Source: Liolophura sinensis
Lineage: Eukaryota > Mollusca > Polyplacophora > Chitonida > Chitonidae
DNA: 64,000 bases
Assembly: GCF_032854445.1 (NCBI RefSeq)
Contig: NC_088304.1
Span: forward strand, 28,343,732 to 28,407,731
Reading direction: 5' to 3'
In this document: positions 10,980 to 24,847 of the stretch, piece after piece
Position numbering within the stretch: position 1 is the stretch's first letter
Layout: each line of letters begins with the position of its first letter
Program-made: the position numbers and the translations under genes
The notes under the pieces: model-generated
The model's database searches: none
The model's input: the letters and a program-made list of their open reading frames with translations, nothing else
Told to the model about the DNA's origin: nothing

Positions 10980-12270
10980 GCCTTCAAGCATTTTCTCACA
11001 ACATCGCCTGCAATGTTATCACACAGATCACATATAAATTTGACTGTGTAAAGTGTTTGCTGAACATAGCATCGCATCCAGCACACTGTAGGACAGTGCC
11101 CCTATTTACAATAAAAAATGTGAGTTAAATGAGAATGCCCAATAGGATTCTTCCTTAAAACTACGTAGTCTCTTCGATAATATATCACAAGTATCCGAAT
11201 AATAGCCAAGGACAAGGTGAATAACGTGCAATTTATTACGTACATTCACCCCGCCCAAGTCAAGGAATATATTTAGGAATGTTCGACCAAAAATCAATAT
11301 TAGATATTGTTATTTTGCATATAGGTTTATTTAAGTCCTGTCTAGGACTGTGTTCCCATGGATACCAATATGACTCGGTATCCAACAGAATATTATATCT
11401 TTACTTCAGCAGAAAAGATTGAAGAATACGGAAGAGAAAGAAAAGTGACGCGCTGTTCTAAGACATCGGCAGAGGCAACCCTGTATCCATCCTTTGACCC
11501 AACAGTATACAAAAATGTATACTAAAAATACATAAAAACACGTATGTCAAGGTTATTCCATCACACGCCTTCACTCAAAGTTTCTTAAGTTTACAGTGAG
11601 TATAATTCTCTTGTAATTAGATTTGGACAGAGCGTCCAGAATCACTGGCGCTGTGCTTTGTGACTGTGTCTCATTCCGCTTAACCCGCGGTTAGGTCCTT
11701 ATCTTCATCGTGTTGAATTAGTTCGCCGCTTTGGATATATGAAGTATTCTGACGGTTTTTGATGTGGAAAATGTAAAACCGGTCTCAGCTGCATATTTGT
11801 CGATGTTATAAAGACAAAGCTGCAGCTGACGCTTGATATTATTCATGTTTTTTTTAGCACTGTAGCACATTAGAAAATCATAACCATACAAAGAACCCAC
11901 CGTGCCAGATGCCAAAGTTTTGGGCTAAGATATTTATTTTATGCTAATCAGTGTTGGTGATAGTATACTGTTCTGGGGTACACCCACTTTCTACTCATGA
12001 GAGTTAGAAAGAGTGAGCCCCACCTGTACCTTTAATTCATGGTCAGATAAAAATTCACAAATACATAATGGTAAGCGGACAGTAAGACGCAGATCTGATA
12101 CATCTTTTAAGGTTCCATAATTCCGACCCGTGTCGTATACATTTTCGTAATCGAAGAATAGTGAGAACATATGTTCATTATTAATAAAGACATGACAAAA
12201 AAGGTTTAGAATCGAGCAGAGTGATCTAAACGACAGAACCGGCCAGGCCAAAACTATTGGAATAAACAAC
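10980..12270 (-). pseudogene. LINE remnant, unit 1
   Basis: On the minus strand: RT palm piece (FINNEHMFSLFFDYENVYDT, about 12270-11991), a YADD-region piece (LYGYDFLMCYSAKKN, 11915-11718), an RNase H start (about 11500-11400) and the C-terminal tail (11297-11106). The order is that of a Jockey/I-like LINE, but the pieces are in different frames and the 5' ORF is absent. Confidence 0.75.
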
Positions 12271-12796
12271 TATACAACTGAACGGCAGCACACATCAATA
12301 TTTAGCTGGTGGATTAAGGCTGCCCGTGGTCTGATCCCTTTTTGCAGTGCTTTAATGTAATTGTATGTTAAATGGGATGACAAAACAGCATTTTGGGAGT
12401 TTCTAGACCACAACGTCTAATAAATTGCAATTAACATCAATGCATCTTTTTTACTTCATTCTGCTTAAGCCATGGTGCTAAGGGGCGTGTAAATTGGTAG
12501 TATTTATGCATATGCATGAACAGTTACAATAAAACTCTGACTGAGGTAAACTGAAAAAAGACCGCATTTCATTGGTTATGTCTGACCAATTGCCAGCTAT
12601 TACAATGTCGTCGCGGCTCTGGTTTTACTCTCTATGCTGTACGTGTTTTATAATATTACATTAAATTTGCACACAAACTATTACACATTACTAAAAGAAA
12701 GAAAACAAAATTTGAAAAAAGACAATAAGTGATGGTTAACAGAGCAGAACAGATCATAAATTGTGTTAAAACATTCCATAGCCCAGAACCACGTAC

Positions 12797-12895
12797 CTCA
12801 TCCTGTACGTTTATATCAGCGCGCTTCTGTACAAGTAGACGTAGAATATCCATGCTACCATGTGACGTTACCAGGTGTAAAGGTGTTTGTCCTGC
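12797..12895 (-). CDS. Ankyrin exon A, unit 2
   Basis: 99 bp, donor GTACGT. Reads AGQTPLHLVTSHGSMDILRL, then LVQKRADINVQDE. The R in KRADIN replaces the loop glycine. Confidence 0.85.
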
Positions 12896-13759
12896 CTGTG
12901 TAAACACAATCAGGAATCGATAACACTTCACTTACAAAGGCAGACATGAATAGACCCTAAAAACTGAACTTTCCTCACTTCTCCACAACTTGTATGATGT
13001 TTGTATTATAATTATGTGTCAAGTACACACAAGCATCGAAGGAAAACACCAGTCGCAGCGCTCTGCCACACCCTTAAATAGATATAAGTGATTTTATTAA
13101 ATATAATACATATTCAGAAAGTTATGCAGCACTGCAGTTGGAAACTCTGTGTTATGTGTGTGAAAGTCGTACGTGTAAATAAAGGCAGGAGTCAAATCCC
13201 TTTATCGTGAGTTCTATATTTTGACAATGTCAATGCCCCAGTAGAGACGGATTTGGGCTTTCAGGTGTTCCAGGTTAAAAATGTCATCCACTTACAGTTT
13301 TGTACTTTGCGAAGTATTAATCACATAACTTCCGAAACGTAGTTTGAGTTACCCTGGACCAGCGGAAATCATAAGCTCAGAGATTTTCCAAATAAAAATA
13401 CGCTGAAGTGTTTAAAATTTGGAGATTAGCATTTCAGAGCTCAGCATCTTTGGGCTGCCCAAAATTTAAGAGAAAAAACCTTCTCCCCACACACTTAGAA
13501 GTGTAACAGAACGAGTATGCGAATTCATTAATTCTTCACAAGATCTTGAGTTTGATAAATCCAATGGGAATATAACTATTAGAGGAAAGCCATTGGATAT
13601 TTGCCAGAATAGGCCACCTTTTAATTGGTATGTTCAAGGAAATATATAAAGAAATACACATGTACCCAAACTGTGCATTGTGATATTGTTCAGATGGTTT
13701 TGCAGAGTTCGTCTCGACTAATAATTGCTGTTAGCCCACATGATGAGATCCTGTTTCAC

Positions 13760-13979
13760 TATATCGAAACGACGCAAATGAAATACAGCAATTAAGCAAT
13801 TTTGAGCTGTACACTCTCTGGAGCAAATTCGGCTGTTTCGCTGGTTATAAAATCCTTCCTTTTTATGCTGTGAATCCACGCCCTCCCGAGGGCAAATCGT
13901 TTGTAATCTTGAAAAAAAATCTAACTCCTTGCTTCTTTGACGACCTGTTTTTACAAATGTATGCAGAACAGCAAACCAT
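13760..13979 (-). pseudogene. THAP zinc finger relic, unit 2
   Basis: Starts with the same MVCCSAYICKNRSS segment at 13979. A one-base loss in the GAGGGC(C)AAATC tract, also seen in units 3-5, shifts the frame after the finger. Confidence 0.55.
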
Positions 13980-14483
13980 TTCGTGGAGAAATTGGACGTG
14001 CTTGTTGTCATTCTTGTACCTTTTTTAACACTTAACTAAATGGTGAAGCTTTGACCGCTGGCGCTAATAAAAGTCGGACGTGTATGTCTTACATGTAATT
14101 CAGTGGAGACTAACGTGTGTGGGCGGAAAATATGCATAAAACCAGCCTCATAATTATCTGGTGATTTTAAGTGCCAAATTACTCTGACTAATGCGCCCTT
14201 TTTCAATACTTTAACACTCAATTTACCAGCATATATAGTGTTATACAACTAATTATGAATTAAGAATAAATTTGAACAGCAGTTCTTTAAATAATGAGTT
14301 TCCAGAAAGTCTTGCACCACACCAGCTGGAAATTCTGTTTAAATCGTCTACAAATATGTGGCAAACAGTGGTAGTGTGCACTCGAGAAACCCAAATGGGC
14401 CGAGAAGAACCTAGTGCCGTTTTCACGTACACGAAAATAAATCTTAAGTAAACATTGCTAAAACATCGAAGAAAACCACTTAC

Positions 14484-14582
14484 TGTATTCTGTACGTTGA
14501 CGTTGGCCCCATGCTCCAGCAAAATACGAACAAAACACTCGTTACCACGTAATGCCGCCTGATGTAAAGGTGTCTTCCCATC
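14484..14582 (-). CDS. Ankyrin exon B, unit 2
   Basis: 99 bp, GTAAGT donor. Reads DGKTPLHQAALRGNECFVRI, then LLEHGANVNVQNT. Identical in protein to unit 3. Confidence 0.85.
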
Positions 14583-14969
14583 CTGTTATGTATGACATAA
14601 ATAAATGAAATCAGTTCACAGCAAATTATTAAGAGGCTCCTGCTAGCCTCGTAGAAGTCATACGTCAAAGTGGAGTAAATTTGAATGAATGATTTCGGCT
14701 TAATGCCACATTGACAATGTTTCAGCCATATTGTGGCGAGAAAAAAAGGCGGTGATTCCTTTCGATATAATTGTGAAAACATCAAAAACAAAACAGACAT
14801 GTTTGAAAGCAGACAAGAAAAATCAAGACAGGTAAAACTCCAAAATCACGAAGATTTTAAATTAGTTTTCCAGAAACTGTATATCCATATTTCTTTCTAT
14901 CCATATGTATAATAATAATAATAGTAGTGAGTAAAATTCATATTATATGATATAGGCCAATGGCCTTCA

Positions 14970-16255
14970 AGTATTTTCTCACAACATCGCCTGCAATGTT
15001 GTCACACAGATCACATATAAATTTGACTGTGTAAAGTGTTTGCCGAACATAGCATCGCTTCCAGCACACTGTAGGACAGTGCCCCTATTTACAATAAAAT
15101 TGTGAGTTAAATGAGAATGCCCAATAGGATTCTTCCTTAAAACTACGTAGTCTCTTCGATAATATATCACAAGTATCCGAATAATAGCCAAGGACAAGGT
15201 GAATAGCGTGCAATTTATTACGTACATTCACCCCGCCCAAGACGAGGAATATATTTAGGAATGTTCGACCAAAAAGCAATATTAGATATTGTTATTTTGC
15301 ATATAGGTTTATTTAAGTCCTGTCTAGGACTGTGTTCCCATGGATACCAATATGACTCGGTATCCAACAGAATATTATATCTTTACTTCAGCAGAAAAGA
15401 TTGAAGAATACGGAAGAGAAAGAAAAGTGACGCGCTGTCGTAAGACATCGGCAGAGGCAACCCTGTATCCTTCCTTTGACCCATCAGTATACAAAAATGT
15501 ATACTAAAAATACATAAAAACACGTATGTCAAGGTTATTCCATCACACGCCTTCACTCAAAGTTTCTTAAGTTTACAGTGAGTATAATTCTCTTGTAATT
15601 AGATTTGGACAGAGCGTCCAGAATCACTGGCGCTGTGCTTTGTGACTGTGTCTCACTCCGCTTAACCCGCGGTTAGGTCCTTATCTTCATCGTGTTGAAT
15701 TAGTTCGCCGCTTTGGATATATGAAGTATTCTGACGGTTTTTGATGTGGAAAATGTAAAACCCGTCTCAGCTGCATATTTGTCGATGTTATAAAGACAAA
15801 GCTGCAGCTGACGCTTGATGTTATTCATGTTTTTTTTAGCACTGTAGCACATTAGAAAATCATAACCATACAAAGAACCCACCGTGCCAGATGCCAAAGT
15901 TTTGGGCTAAGCTATTTATTTTATGCTAATCAGTGTTGGTGATAGTAAACTGCCCTGGGGTACACCCACTTTCTACTCATGAGAGTTAGAAAGAGTGAGC
16001 CCCACCTGTACCTTTAATTCATGGTCAGATAAAAATTCACAAATACATAATGGTAAGCGGACAGTAAGACGCAGATCTGATATATCTTTTAAGGTTCCAT
16101 AATTCCGACCCGTGTCGTATACATTTTCGTAATCGAAGTATAGTGAGAACATATGTTCATTATTAATAAAGACATGACAAAAAAGGTTTAGAATCGAGCA
16201 GAGTGATCTAAACGACAGAACCGGCCAGGCCAAAACTATTGGAATAAACAACTAT
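14970..16255 (-). pseudogene. LINE remnant, unit 2
   Basis: Same four pieces as unit 1: RT palm 16251-15973, YADD-region 15897-15700, RNase H about 15500-15370, C-terminal tail 15279-14979 with NPIGHSHLTHNFIVNRG. That tail is the RIGHTxLTHxxLL segment of Jockey-like LINEs. Confidence 0.75.
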
Positions 16256-16778
16256 ACAACTGAACGGCTGCATACATCAATATTTAACTGGTGGATTAAG
16301 GCTGCGCGTGGTCTGATCCCTTTTTGCAGTGCTTTAATGTAATTGTATGTTAAATGGGATGACGAAACAGCATTGTGAGAATTTCTAGACCACAACGTCT
16401 AATAAATTGCAATTAACATCATTGCATCTTTTTTACTTCATTCTGCTTAAGCCATGGTGCTAAGGGGCGTGTAAATTGGTAGTATTTATGCATATAAATG
16501 AACAGTTACAATAAAACTCTGAATGAGGTAAACTGAAAAAAGACCGCATTTCATTGGTTATGTCTGACCAATTGCCAGCTATTACAATGTCGTCGCGGCT
16601 CTGGTTTTACTCTCTATGCTGTACGTGTTTTATAATATTACATTAAATTTGCACACAAACTATTACACATAACTAAAAGAAAGAAAACAAAATTTGAAAA
16701 AAGACAGTGAGTGATGGTTAACAGAGCAGAACAGATCATAAATTGTGTTAAAACATTCCATAGCCCAGAACCACGTAC

Positions 16779-16877
16779 CTCATCCTGTACGTTTATATCA
16801 TCGCCCTTCTGTACAAGCAGACGTAGAATATCCATGCTAACATGTGACGTTACCAGGTGTAAAGGTGTTTGTCTTCT
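16779..16877 (-). CDS. Ankyrin exon A, unit 3
   Basis: 99 bp, GTACGT donor. Reads RRQTPLHLVTSHVSMDILRL, then LVQKGDDINVQDE. RR replaces AG at the start and D replaces A in the loop. Confidence 0.85.
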
Positions 16878-17744
16878 CTGTGTAAACACAATCAGGAATC
16901 GGTAAAACTTCACTTACAAAGGCAGACATGAATAGACCCTAAAAACTGAACTTTCCTCACTTCTCCACAACTTGCATGATGTTTATATTATAATTATGTG
17001 TCAAGTACACACAAGCATCGAAGCAAAACACCAGTCGCAGCGCTCTGCCACACCCTTAAATAGATATAAGTGATTTTATTAAATATAATACATATTCAGA
17101 AAGTTATGCAGCACTGCAGTTGGAAACTCTGTGTTATGTGTGTGAAAGTTGTACGTGTAAATAAAGGCAGGAGTCAAATCCCTTTATCGTGAGTTCTATA
17201 TTTTGACAATGTCAATGCCCCAGTAGAGACGGATTTGGGCTTTCAGGTGTTCCAGGTTAAAAATGTCATCCACTTACAGTTTTGTACTTTGCTAAGTATT
17301 AATCACATAACTTCCGAAACGTAGTTTGAGTTACCCTGGACCAGCGGAAATCATAAGCTCAGAGATTTTCCAAATAAAAATACGCTGAAGTGTTTAAAAT
17401 TTGGAGATTAGCACTTCAGAGCTCAGCATCTTTGGGCTGCCCAAAAATTTAGGAGAAAAAACCTTCTCTCCACACACTTAGAAGTGTAACAGAACGAGTA
17501 TGCGAATTCATTAATTCTTCACAAGATCTTGAGTTTGATAAATCCAATGGGAATATAACTATTAGAGGAAAGCCGTTGGATATTTGCCAGAATAGGCCAC
17601 CTTTTAATTGGTATGTTCAAGGAAATATATAAAGAAATACACATGTACCCAAACTGTGCATTGTGATATTGTTCAGATGGTTTTGCAGAGTTCGTCTCGA
17701 CTAATAATTGTTGTTAGCCCACATGATGAGATCCTGTTTCACTA

Positions 17745-17962
17745 TATCGAAACGACGAAAATGAAATACAGCAATTAAGCAATTTTGAGCTGTACACTCT
17801 CTGGAGCAAATTCGGCTGTTTCGCTGGTTATAAAACCCTTCCTTTTTATGCTGTGAATCCACGCCCTCCCGAGGGCAAATCGTTTGTAATCTTGAAAAAA
17901 AATCTAACTCCTTGCTTCTTTGACGACCTGTTTTTACAAATGTATGCAGAACAGCAAACCAT
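17745..17962 (-). pseudogene. THAP zinc finger relic, unit 3
   Basis: Start at 17962, with the same one-base frame loss as unit 2. No intact metal-binding set. Confidence 0.55.
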
Positions 17963-18466
17963 TTCGTGGAGAAATTGGACGTGCTTGTTGTCATTCTTGT
18001 ACCTTTTTTAACACTTAACTAAATGGTGAAGCTCTGACCGCTGGCGCTAATAAAAGTCGGACGTGTATGTCTTACATGTAATTCAGTGGAGACTAACGTG
18101 TGTGGGCGGAAAATATGCATAAAACCAGCCTCATAATTATCTGGTGATTTTAAGTGCCAAATTACTCTGACTAATGCGCGCTTTTTCAATACTTTAACAC
18201 TCAATTTACCAGCATATATAGTGTTATACAACTAATTATGAATTAAGAATAAATTTGAACAGCAGTTCTTTAAATAATGAGTTTCCAGAAAGTCTTGCAC
18301 CACACCAGCTGGAAACTCTGTTTAAATCGTCTACAAATATGTGGCAAACAGTGGTAGTGTGCACTCGAGAAACCCAAATGGACCGAGAAGAACCTAGTGC
18401 CGTGTTCACGTACACGAAAATAAATCTTAAGTAAACATTGCTAAAACATCGAAGAAAACCACTTAC

Positions 18467-18565
18467 TGTATTCTGTACGTTGACGTTGGCCCCATGCTCC
18501 AGCAAAATACGAACAAAACACTCGTTACCACGTAATGCCGCCTGATGTAAAGGTGTCTTCCCATC
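18467..18565 (-). CDS. Ankyrin exon B, unit 3
   Basis: 99 bp, GTAAGT donor. Reads DGKTPLHQAALRGNECFVRI, then LLEHGANVNVQNT, as in unit 2. Confidence 0.85.
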
Positions 18566-18954
18566 CTGTTATGTATGACATAAATAAATGAAATCAGTTC
18601 ACAGCAAATTATTAAGAGGCTCCTTCTAGCCTCGTAGAAGTCATACGTCAAAGTGGAGTAAATTTGAATGAATGATTTCGGCTTAATACCACATTGACAA
18701 TGTTTCAGCCATATTGTGGCGAGAATAAAAGGCGGTGATTCCTTTCGATATGATTGTGAAATCATCAAAAACAAAACAGACATGTTTGAAAGCAGGCAAG
18801 AAAAATCAAGACAGGTAAAACTCCAAAATCACGAAGATTTTAAATTAGTTTTCCAGAAACTGTATATCCATATTTTTTTCTATCCATATGTATAATAATA
18901 ACAATAGTAGTGAGTAAAATTCATATTATATGATATAGGCCAATGGCCTTCAAG

Positions 18955-20240
18955 TATTTTCTCACAACATCGCCTGCAATGTTATCACACAGATCACATA
19001 TAAATTTGACTGTGTAAAGTGTTTGCCGAACATAGCATCGCATCCAGCACACTGTAGGACAGTGCCCCTATTTACAATAAAATTGTGAGTTAAATGAGAA
19101 TGCCCAATAGGATTCTTCCTTAAAACTACGTAGTCTCTTCGATAATATATCACAAGTGTCCGAATAATAGCCAAGGACAAGGTGAATAGCGTGCAATTTA
19201 TTACGTACATTCACCCCGCCCAAGACGAGGAATATATTTAGGAATGTTCGACCAAAAAGCAATATTAGATATTGTTATTTTGCATATAGGTTTATTTAAG
19301 TCCTGTCTAGGACTGTGTTCCCATGGATACCAATATGACTCGGTATCCAACAGAATATTATATCTTTACTTCAGCAGAAAAGATTGAAGAATACGGAAGA
19401 GAAAGAAAAGTGACGCGCTGTTCTAAGACATTGGCAGAGGCAACCCTGTATCCATCCTTTGACCCATCAGTATATAAAAATGTATACTAAAAATAGATTA
19501 AAAAACTGGTATGTCAAGGTTATTCCATCACACGCCTTCACTCAAAGTTTCTTAAGTTTTACAGTGAGTATAATTCTCTTGTAATTGGATTTGGACAGAG
19601 CGTCCAGAATCACTGGCGCTGTGCTTTGTGACTGTGTCTCATTCCGCTTAACCCGCGGTTAGGTCCTTATCTTCATCGTGTTGAATTAGTTCGCCGCTTT
19701 GGATATATGAATTATTCTGACGGTTTTTGATGTGGAAAATGCAAACCCGTCTCAGCTGCATATTTGTCGATGTTATAAAGACAAAGATGCAGCTGACGCT
19801 TGATGTTATTCATGATTTATTTAGCACTGTAGCACATTAGAAAATCATAACCATACAAAGAACCCACCGTGCCAGATAACAAAGTTTTGGGCTAAGATAT
19901 TTATTTTATGCTAATCAGTGTTGGTGATAGTATACTGCCCTGGGGTACACCCATTTTCTACTCATGAGAGTTAGAAAGAGTGAGCCCCACCTGTACCTTT
20001 AATTCATGGTCAGATAAAAATTCAGAAATACATAATGGTAAACGGATAGTAAGACGTAGATCTGATACATCTTTTAAGGTTCCATAATTCCGACCCGTGT
20101 CGTATACATTTTCGTAATCGAAGAATAGTGAGAACATATGTTCATTATTAATAAAGGCATGACAAAAAAGGTTTAGAATCGAGCAGAGTGATCTAAACGA
20201 CAGAACCGGCCAGGCCCAAACTATTGGAATAAACAACTAT
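18955..20240 (-). pseudogene. LINE remnant, unit 3
   Basis: RT palm 20236-19958 (HAFINNEHMFSLFFDYENVY), RNase H about 19490-19360, C-terminal tail 19262-18962. The YADD-region piece is further broken than in units 1 and 2. Confidence 0.75.
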
Positions 20241-20764
20241 ACAACTGAACGGCTGCACACATCAATATTTAGCTGGTGGATTAAGGCTGCCCGTGGTCTG
20301 ATCCCTTTTTGCAGTGCTTTAATGTAATTGTATGTTAAATGGGTGACGAAACAGCATTGTGAGAATTTCTAGACCACAACGTCTAATAAATTGCAATTAA
20401 CATCAATGCATCTTTTTTACTTCATTCTGCTTAAGCCATGGTGCTAAGGGGCGTGTAAATTGGTAGTATTTATGCATATACATGAACAGTTACAATAAAA
20501 CTCTGACTGAGGTAAACTGAAAAAAGGCCGCATTTCATTGGTTATGTCTGACCAATTGCCAGCTATTACAATGTCGTCGCGGCTCTGGTTTTACTCTCTA
20601 TGCTGTACGTGTTTTATAATATACATTAAATTTGCACCCAAACTATTACACATTACTAAAAGAAAGAAAACCAAAATTTGAAAAAAGACAGTGAGTGATG
20701 GTTAACAGAGCAGAACAGATCATAAATTGCTGTTTAAAATATTCCATAGCCCAGAATCACGTAC

Positions 20765-20863
20765 CTCATCCTGTACGTTTATATCATTGCCCTTCTGTAC
20801 AAGCAGACGTAGAATATCCATGCTAACATGTGACGTTACCAGGTGTAAAGGTGTTTGTCTTCT
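20765..20863 (-). CDS. Ankyrin exon A, unit 4
   Basis: 99 bp, GTACGT donor. Reads RRQTPLHLVTSHVSMDILRL, then LVQKGNDINVQDE. The surrounding intron has small indels, but the exon is intact and exactly 99 bp. Confidence 0.83.
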
Positions 20864-21729
20864 CTGTGTAAACACAATCAGGAATCGGTAACACTTCACT
20901 TACAAAGGCAGACATGAATAGACCCTAAAAACTGAACTTTCCTCACTTCTCCACAACTTGCATGATGTTTGTCTTATAATTATGTGTCAAGTACACACAA
21001 GCATCGAAGCAAAACACCAGTCGCAGCGCTCTGCCACACCCTTAAATAGATATAAGTGATTTTATTAAATATAATACATATTCAGAAAGTTATGCAGCAC
21101 TGCAGTTGGAAACTCTGTGTTATGTGTGTGAAAGTCGTACGTGTAAATAAAGGCGGGAGTCAAATCCCTTTATCGTGAGTTCTATATTTTGACGATGTTA
21201 ATTCCCCAGTAGAGACGGATTTGGGCTTTTAGGTGTTCCAGGTTAAAAATGTCATCCACTTACAGTTTTGTACTTTGCGAAGTATTAATCACATAACTTC
21301 CGAAACGTAGTTTGAGTTACCCTGGACCAGCGGAAATCATAAGCTCAGAGATTTTCCAAATAAAAATACGCTGAAGTGTTTAAAATTTGGAGATTAGCAT
21401 TTCAGAGCTCAGCATCTTTGGGCTGCCCAAAAATTTAGGAGAAAAAACCTTCTCTCCACACACTTAGAAGTGTAACAGAACGAGTATGCGAATTCATTAA
21501 TTCTTCACAAGATTTTGAGTTTGATAAATCCAATGGGAATATAACTATTAGAGGAAAGCCGTTGGATATTTGCCAGAATAGGCCACCTTTTAATTGGTAT
21601 GTTCAAGGAAATATATAAAGAAATACACATGTACCCAAACTGTGCATTGTGATATTGTTCAGATGGCTTTGCAGAGTTCGTCTCGACTAATAATTGTTGT
21701 TAGCCCACATGATGAGATCCTGTTTCACT

Positions 21730-21948
21730 ATATCGAAACGACGCAAATGAAATACAGCAATTGAGCAACTTTGAGCTGTACAGTGTCTGGAGCAAATTCG
21801 GCTGTTTCGCTGGTTATAAAATCCTTCCTTTTTATGCTGTGAATCCACGCCCTCCCGAGGGCAAATCGTTTGTAATCTTGGAAAAAAATCTAACTCCTTG
21901 CTTCTTTGACGACCTGTTTTTACAAATGTATGCAGAACAGCAAACCAT
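21730..21948 (-). pseudogene. THAP zinc finger relic, unit 4
   Basis: Start at 21948. Frame lost as in units 2 and 3. A plus-strand 78-codon frame across it is a by-product. Confidence 0.55.
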
Positions 21949-22452
21949 TTCGTGGAGAAATTGGACGTGCTTATTGTCATTCTTGTACCTTTTTTAACAC
22001 TTAACTAAATGGTGAAGCTCTGACCGCTGGCGCTAATAAAAGTCGGACGTGTATGTCTTACATGTAATTCAGTGGAGACTAACGTGTGTGGGCGGAAAAT
22101 ATGCATAAAACCAGCCTCATAATTATCTGGTGATTTTAAGTGCCAAATTACTCTGACTAATGCGCCCTTTTTCAATACTTTAACACTCAATTTACCAGCA
22201 TATATAGTGTTATACAACTAATTATGAATTAAGAATAAATTTGAACAGCAGTTCTTTAAATAATGAGTTTCCAGAAAGTCTTGCACCACACCAGCTGAAA
22301 ACTCTGTTTAAATCGTCTACAAACATGTGGCAAACAGTGGTAGTGTGCACTCGAGAAACCCAAATTTGCCGAGAAGAACCTAGTGCCGTGTTCACGTACA
22401 CGAAAATAAATCTTAAGTAAACATTGCTAAAACATCGAAGAAAACCACTTAC

Positions 22453-22551
22453 TGTATTCTGTACGTTGACTTTGGCGCCATGCTCTAGGAAAATACGAAC
22501 AAAACACTCGTTACCATTGAATGCCGCCTGATGTAAAGGTGTCTTCCCATC
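22453..22551 (-). CDS. Ankyrin exon B, unit 4
   Basis: 99 bp, GTAAGT donor. Reads DGKTPLHQAAFNGNECFVRI, then FLEHGAKVNVQNT. FN replaces LR and K replaces N in the loop. Confidence 0.85.
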
Positions 22552-22929
22552 CTGTTATGTATGACATAAATAAATGAAATCAGTTCACAGCAAATTATTA
22601 ATAGGCTCCTGTTAGCCTCGTAGAAGTCATACCTCACAGTGGAGTAAATTTGAATGAATGATTTCGGCTTAATGCCACACTGACAATGTTTCAGCCATAT
22701 TGTGGCGAGAACAAAAGGCGGTGATTCCTTTCGATATGATTGTGAAAATATCAAAAACAAAACAGACATGTTTGAAAGCAGGCAAGAAAAATCAAGACAG
22801 GTAAAACTCCAAAATCACGAAGATTTTAAATTAGTTTTCCAGAAACGGTATATCCATATTTCTTTCTATCCATATGTATAATAATAATAATAGTAGTGAG
22901 TAAAATTCATATTATATGATATAGGCCAA

Positions 22930-24225
22930 TGGCCTTTAAGTATTTTCTCTAAACATCGCCTGCAATGTTGTCACACAGATCACATATAAATTTGACTGTG
23001 TAAAGTGTTTGCTGAACATAGCATCGCATCCAACACACTGTAGGACAGTGCCCCTATTTACAACAAAATTGTGAGTTAAATGAGAATGCCCAATAGGATT
23101 CTTCCTTAAAACTACGTAGTCTCTTCGATAATATATCACAAGTATCCGAATAATAGCCAAGGACAAGGTGAATAGCGTGCAATTTATTACGTACATTCAC
23201 CCGGCCAATACGAGGAATATATTTAGGAATGTTCGACCAAAAATCAATATTAGATATTGTTATTTTGCATATAGGTTTATTTAAGTCCTGTCTAGGACTG
23301 TGTTCCCATGGATACCAATATGACTCGGTATCCAACAGAATATTATATCTTTACTTCAGCAGAAAAGATTGAAGAATACGGAAGAGAAAGAAAAGTGACG
23401 CGCTGTTCTAAGACATCGGCAGAGGCAACCCTGTATCCATCCTTTGACCCATCAGTATACAAAAATGTATACTAAAAATACATAAAAACACGTATGTCAA
23501 GGTTATTCCATCACACGCCTTCACTCAAAGTTTCTTAAGTTTTACAGTGAGTATAATTCTCTTGTAATTAGATTTGGACAGAGCGTCCAGAATCACTGGC
23601 GCTGTGCTTTGTGACTGTGTCTCATTCCGCTTAACCCGCGGTTAGGTCCTTATCTTCATCGTGTTGAATTAGTTCGCCGCTTTGGATATATGAAGTATTC
23701 TGACGGTTTTTGATGTGGAAAATGTAAAACCGGTCTCAGCTGCATATTTGTCGATGTTATAAAGACAAAGGTGCAGCTGACGCTTGACGTTATTCATGTT
23801 TTTTTTTAGCACTGTAGCACATTAGAAAACCATAACCATACAAAGAACCCACCGTGCCAGATGCCAAAGTTTTGGGCTAAGCTATTTATTTTATGCTAAT
23901 CAGTGTTGGTGATAGTAAACTGCCCTGGGGTACATCCATTTTCTTCTCATGAGAGTTAGAAAGAGTGAGCCCCACCTGTACCTTTAATTCATGGTCAGAT
24001 AAAAATTCACAAATACATAATGGTAAGCGGACAGTAAGACGCAGATCTGATATATCTTTTAAGGTTCCATAATTGCGACCCGTGTCGTATACATTTTCGT
24101 AATCGAAGAATAGTGAGAACATATGTTCATTATTTATTAAGGGATGACAAAAAAGGTTTCGAATCGAACAGAGTGATCTAAACGACAGAACCGACCAGGC
24201 CCAAACTATTGGAATAAACAACTAT
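22930..24225 (-). pseudogene. LINE remnant, unit 4
   Basis: The RT piece is longest here (24221-23886) and runs on to VPQGSLLSPTL, the conserved PQGxxLSP motif, confirming reverse transcriptase. RNase H and tail pieces lie at 23470-22936. Confidence 0.78.
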
Positions 24226-24748
24226 ACAACTGAACGGCTGCACACATCAATATTTAGCTGGTGGATTAAGGCTGCCCGTGGTCTGATCCCTTTTTGCAGT
24301 GCTTTAATGTAATTGTATGTTAAATGGGATGACGAAACAGCATTGTGAGAATTTCTAGACCACAACGTCTAATAAATTACAATTAACATCATTGCATCTT
24401 TTTTACTTCATTCTGCTTAAGCCATGGTGCTAAGGGGCGTGTAAATTGGTAGTATTTATGCATATGCATGAACAGTTACAATAAAACTCTGACTGAGGTA
24501 AACTGACAAAAGGCCGCATTTCATTGGTTATGTCTGACCAATTGCCAGCTATTACAATGTCGTCGCGGCTCTGGTTTTACTCTCTATGCTGTACGTGTTT
24601 TATAATATTACATTAAATTTGCACACAAACTATTACACATTACTAAAAGAAAGAAAGCAACATTTGAAAAAAGACAATGAGTGATGGTTAACAGAACAGA
24701 ACAGATCATAAATTGTGTTAAAACATTCCATAGCCCAGAACCACGTAC

Positions 24749-24847
24749 CTGATCCTGTACGTTTATATCATTGCCCTTCTGTACAAGTAGACGTAGAAGA
24801 TCCATGCTACCACGTGACGTTACCAGGTGTAAAGGTGTTTGTCTTCT
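24749..24847 (-). CDS. Ankyrin exon A, unit 5
   Basis: 99 bp, GTACGT donor. Reads RRQTPLHLVTSRGSMDLLRL, then LVQKGNDINVQDQ. It is intermediate between the RR group (units 3, 4) and unit 6 in the SRGSMDLL segment and terminal Q. Confidence 0.85.
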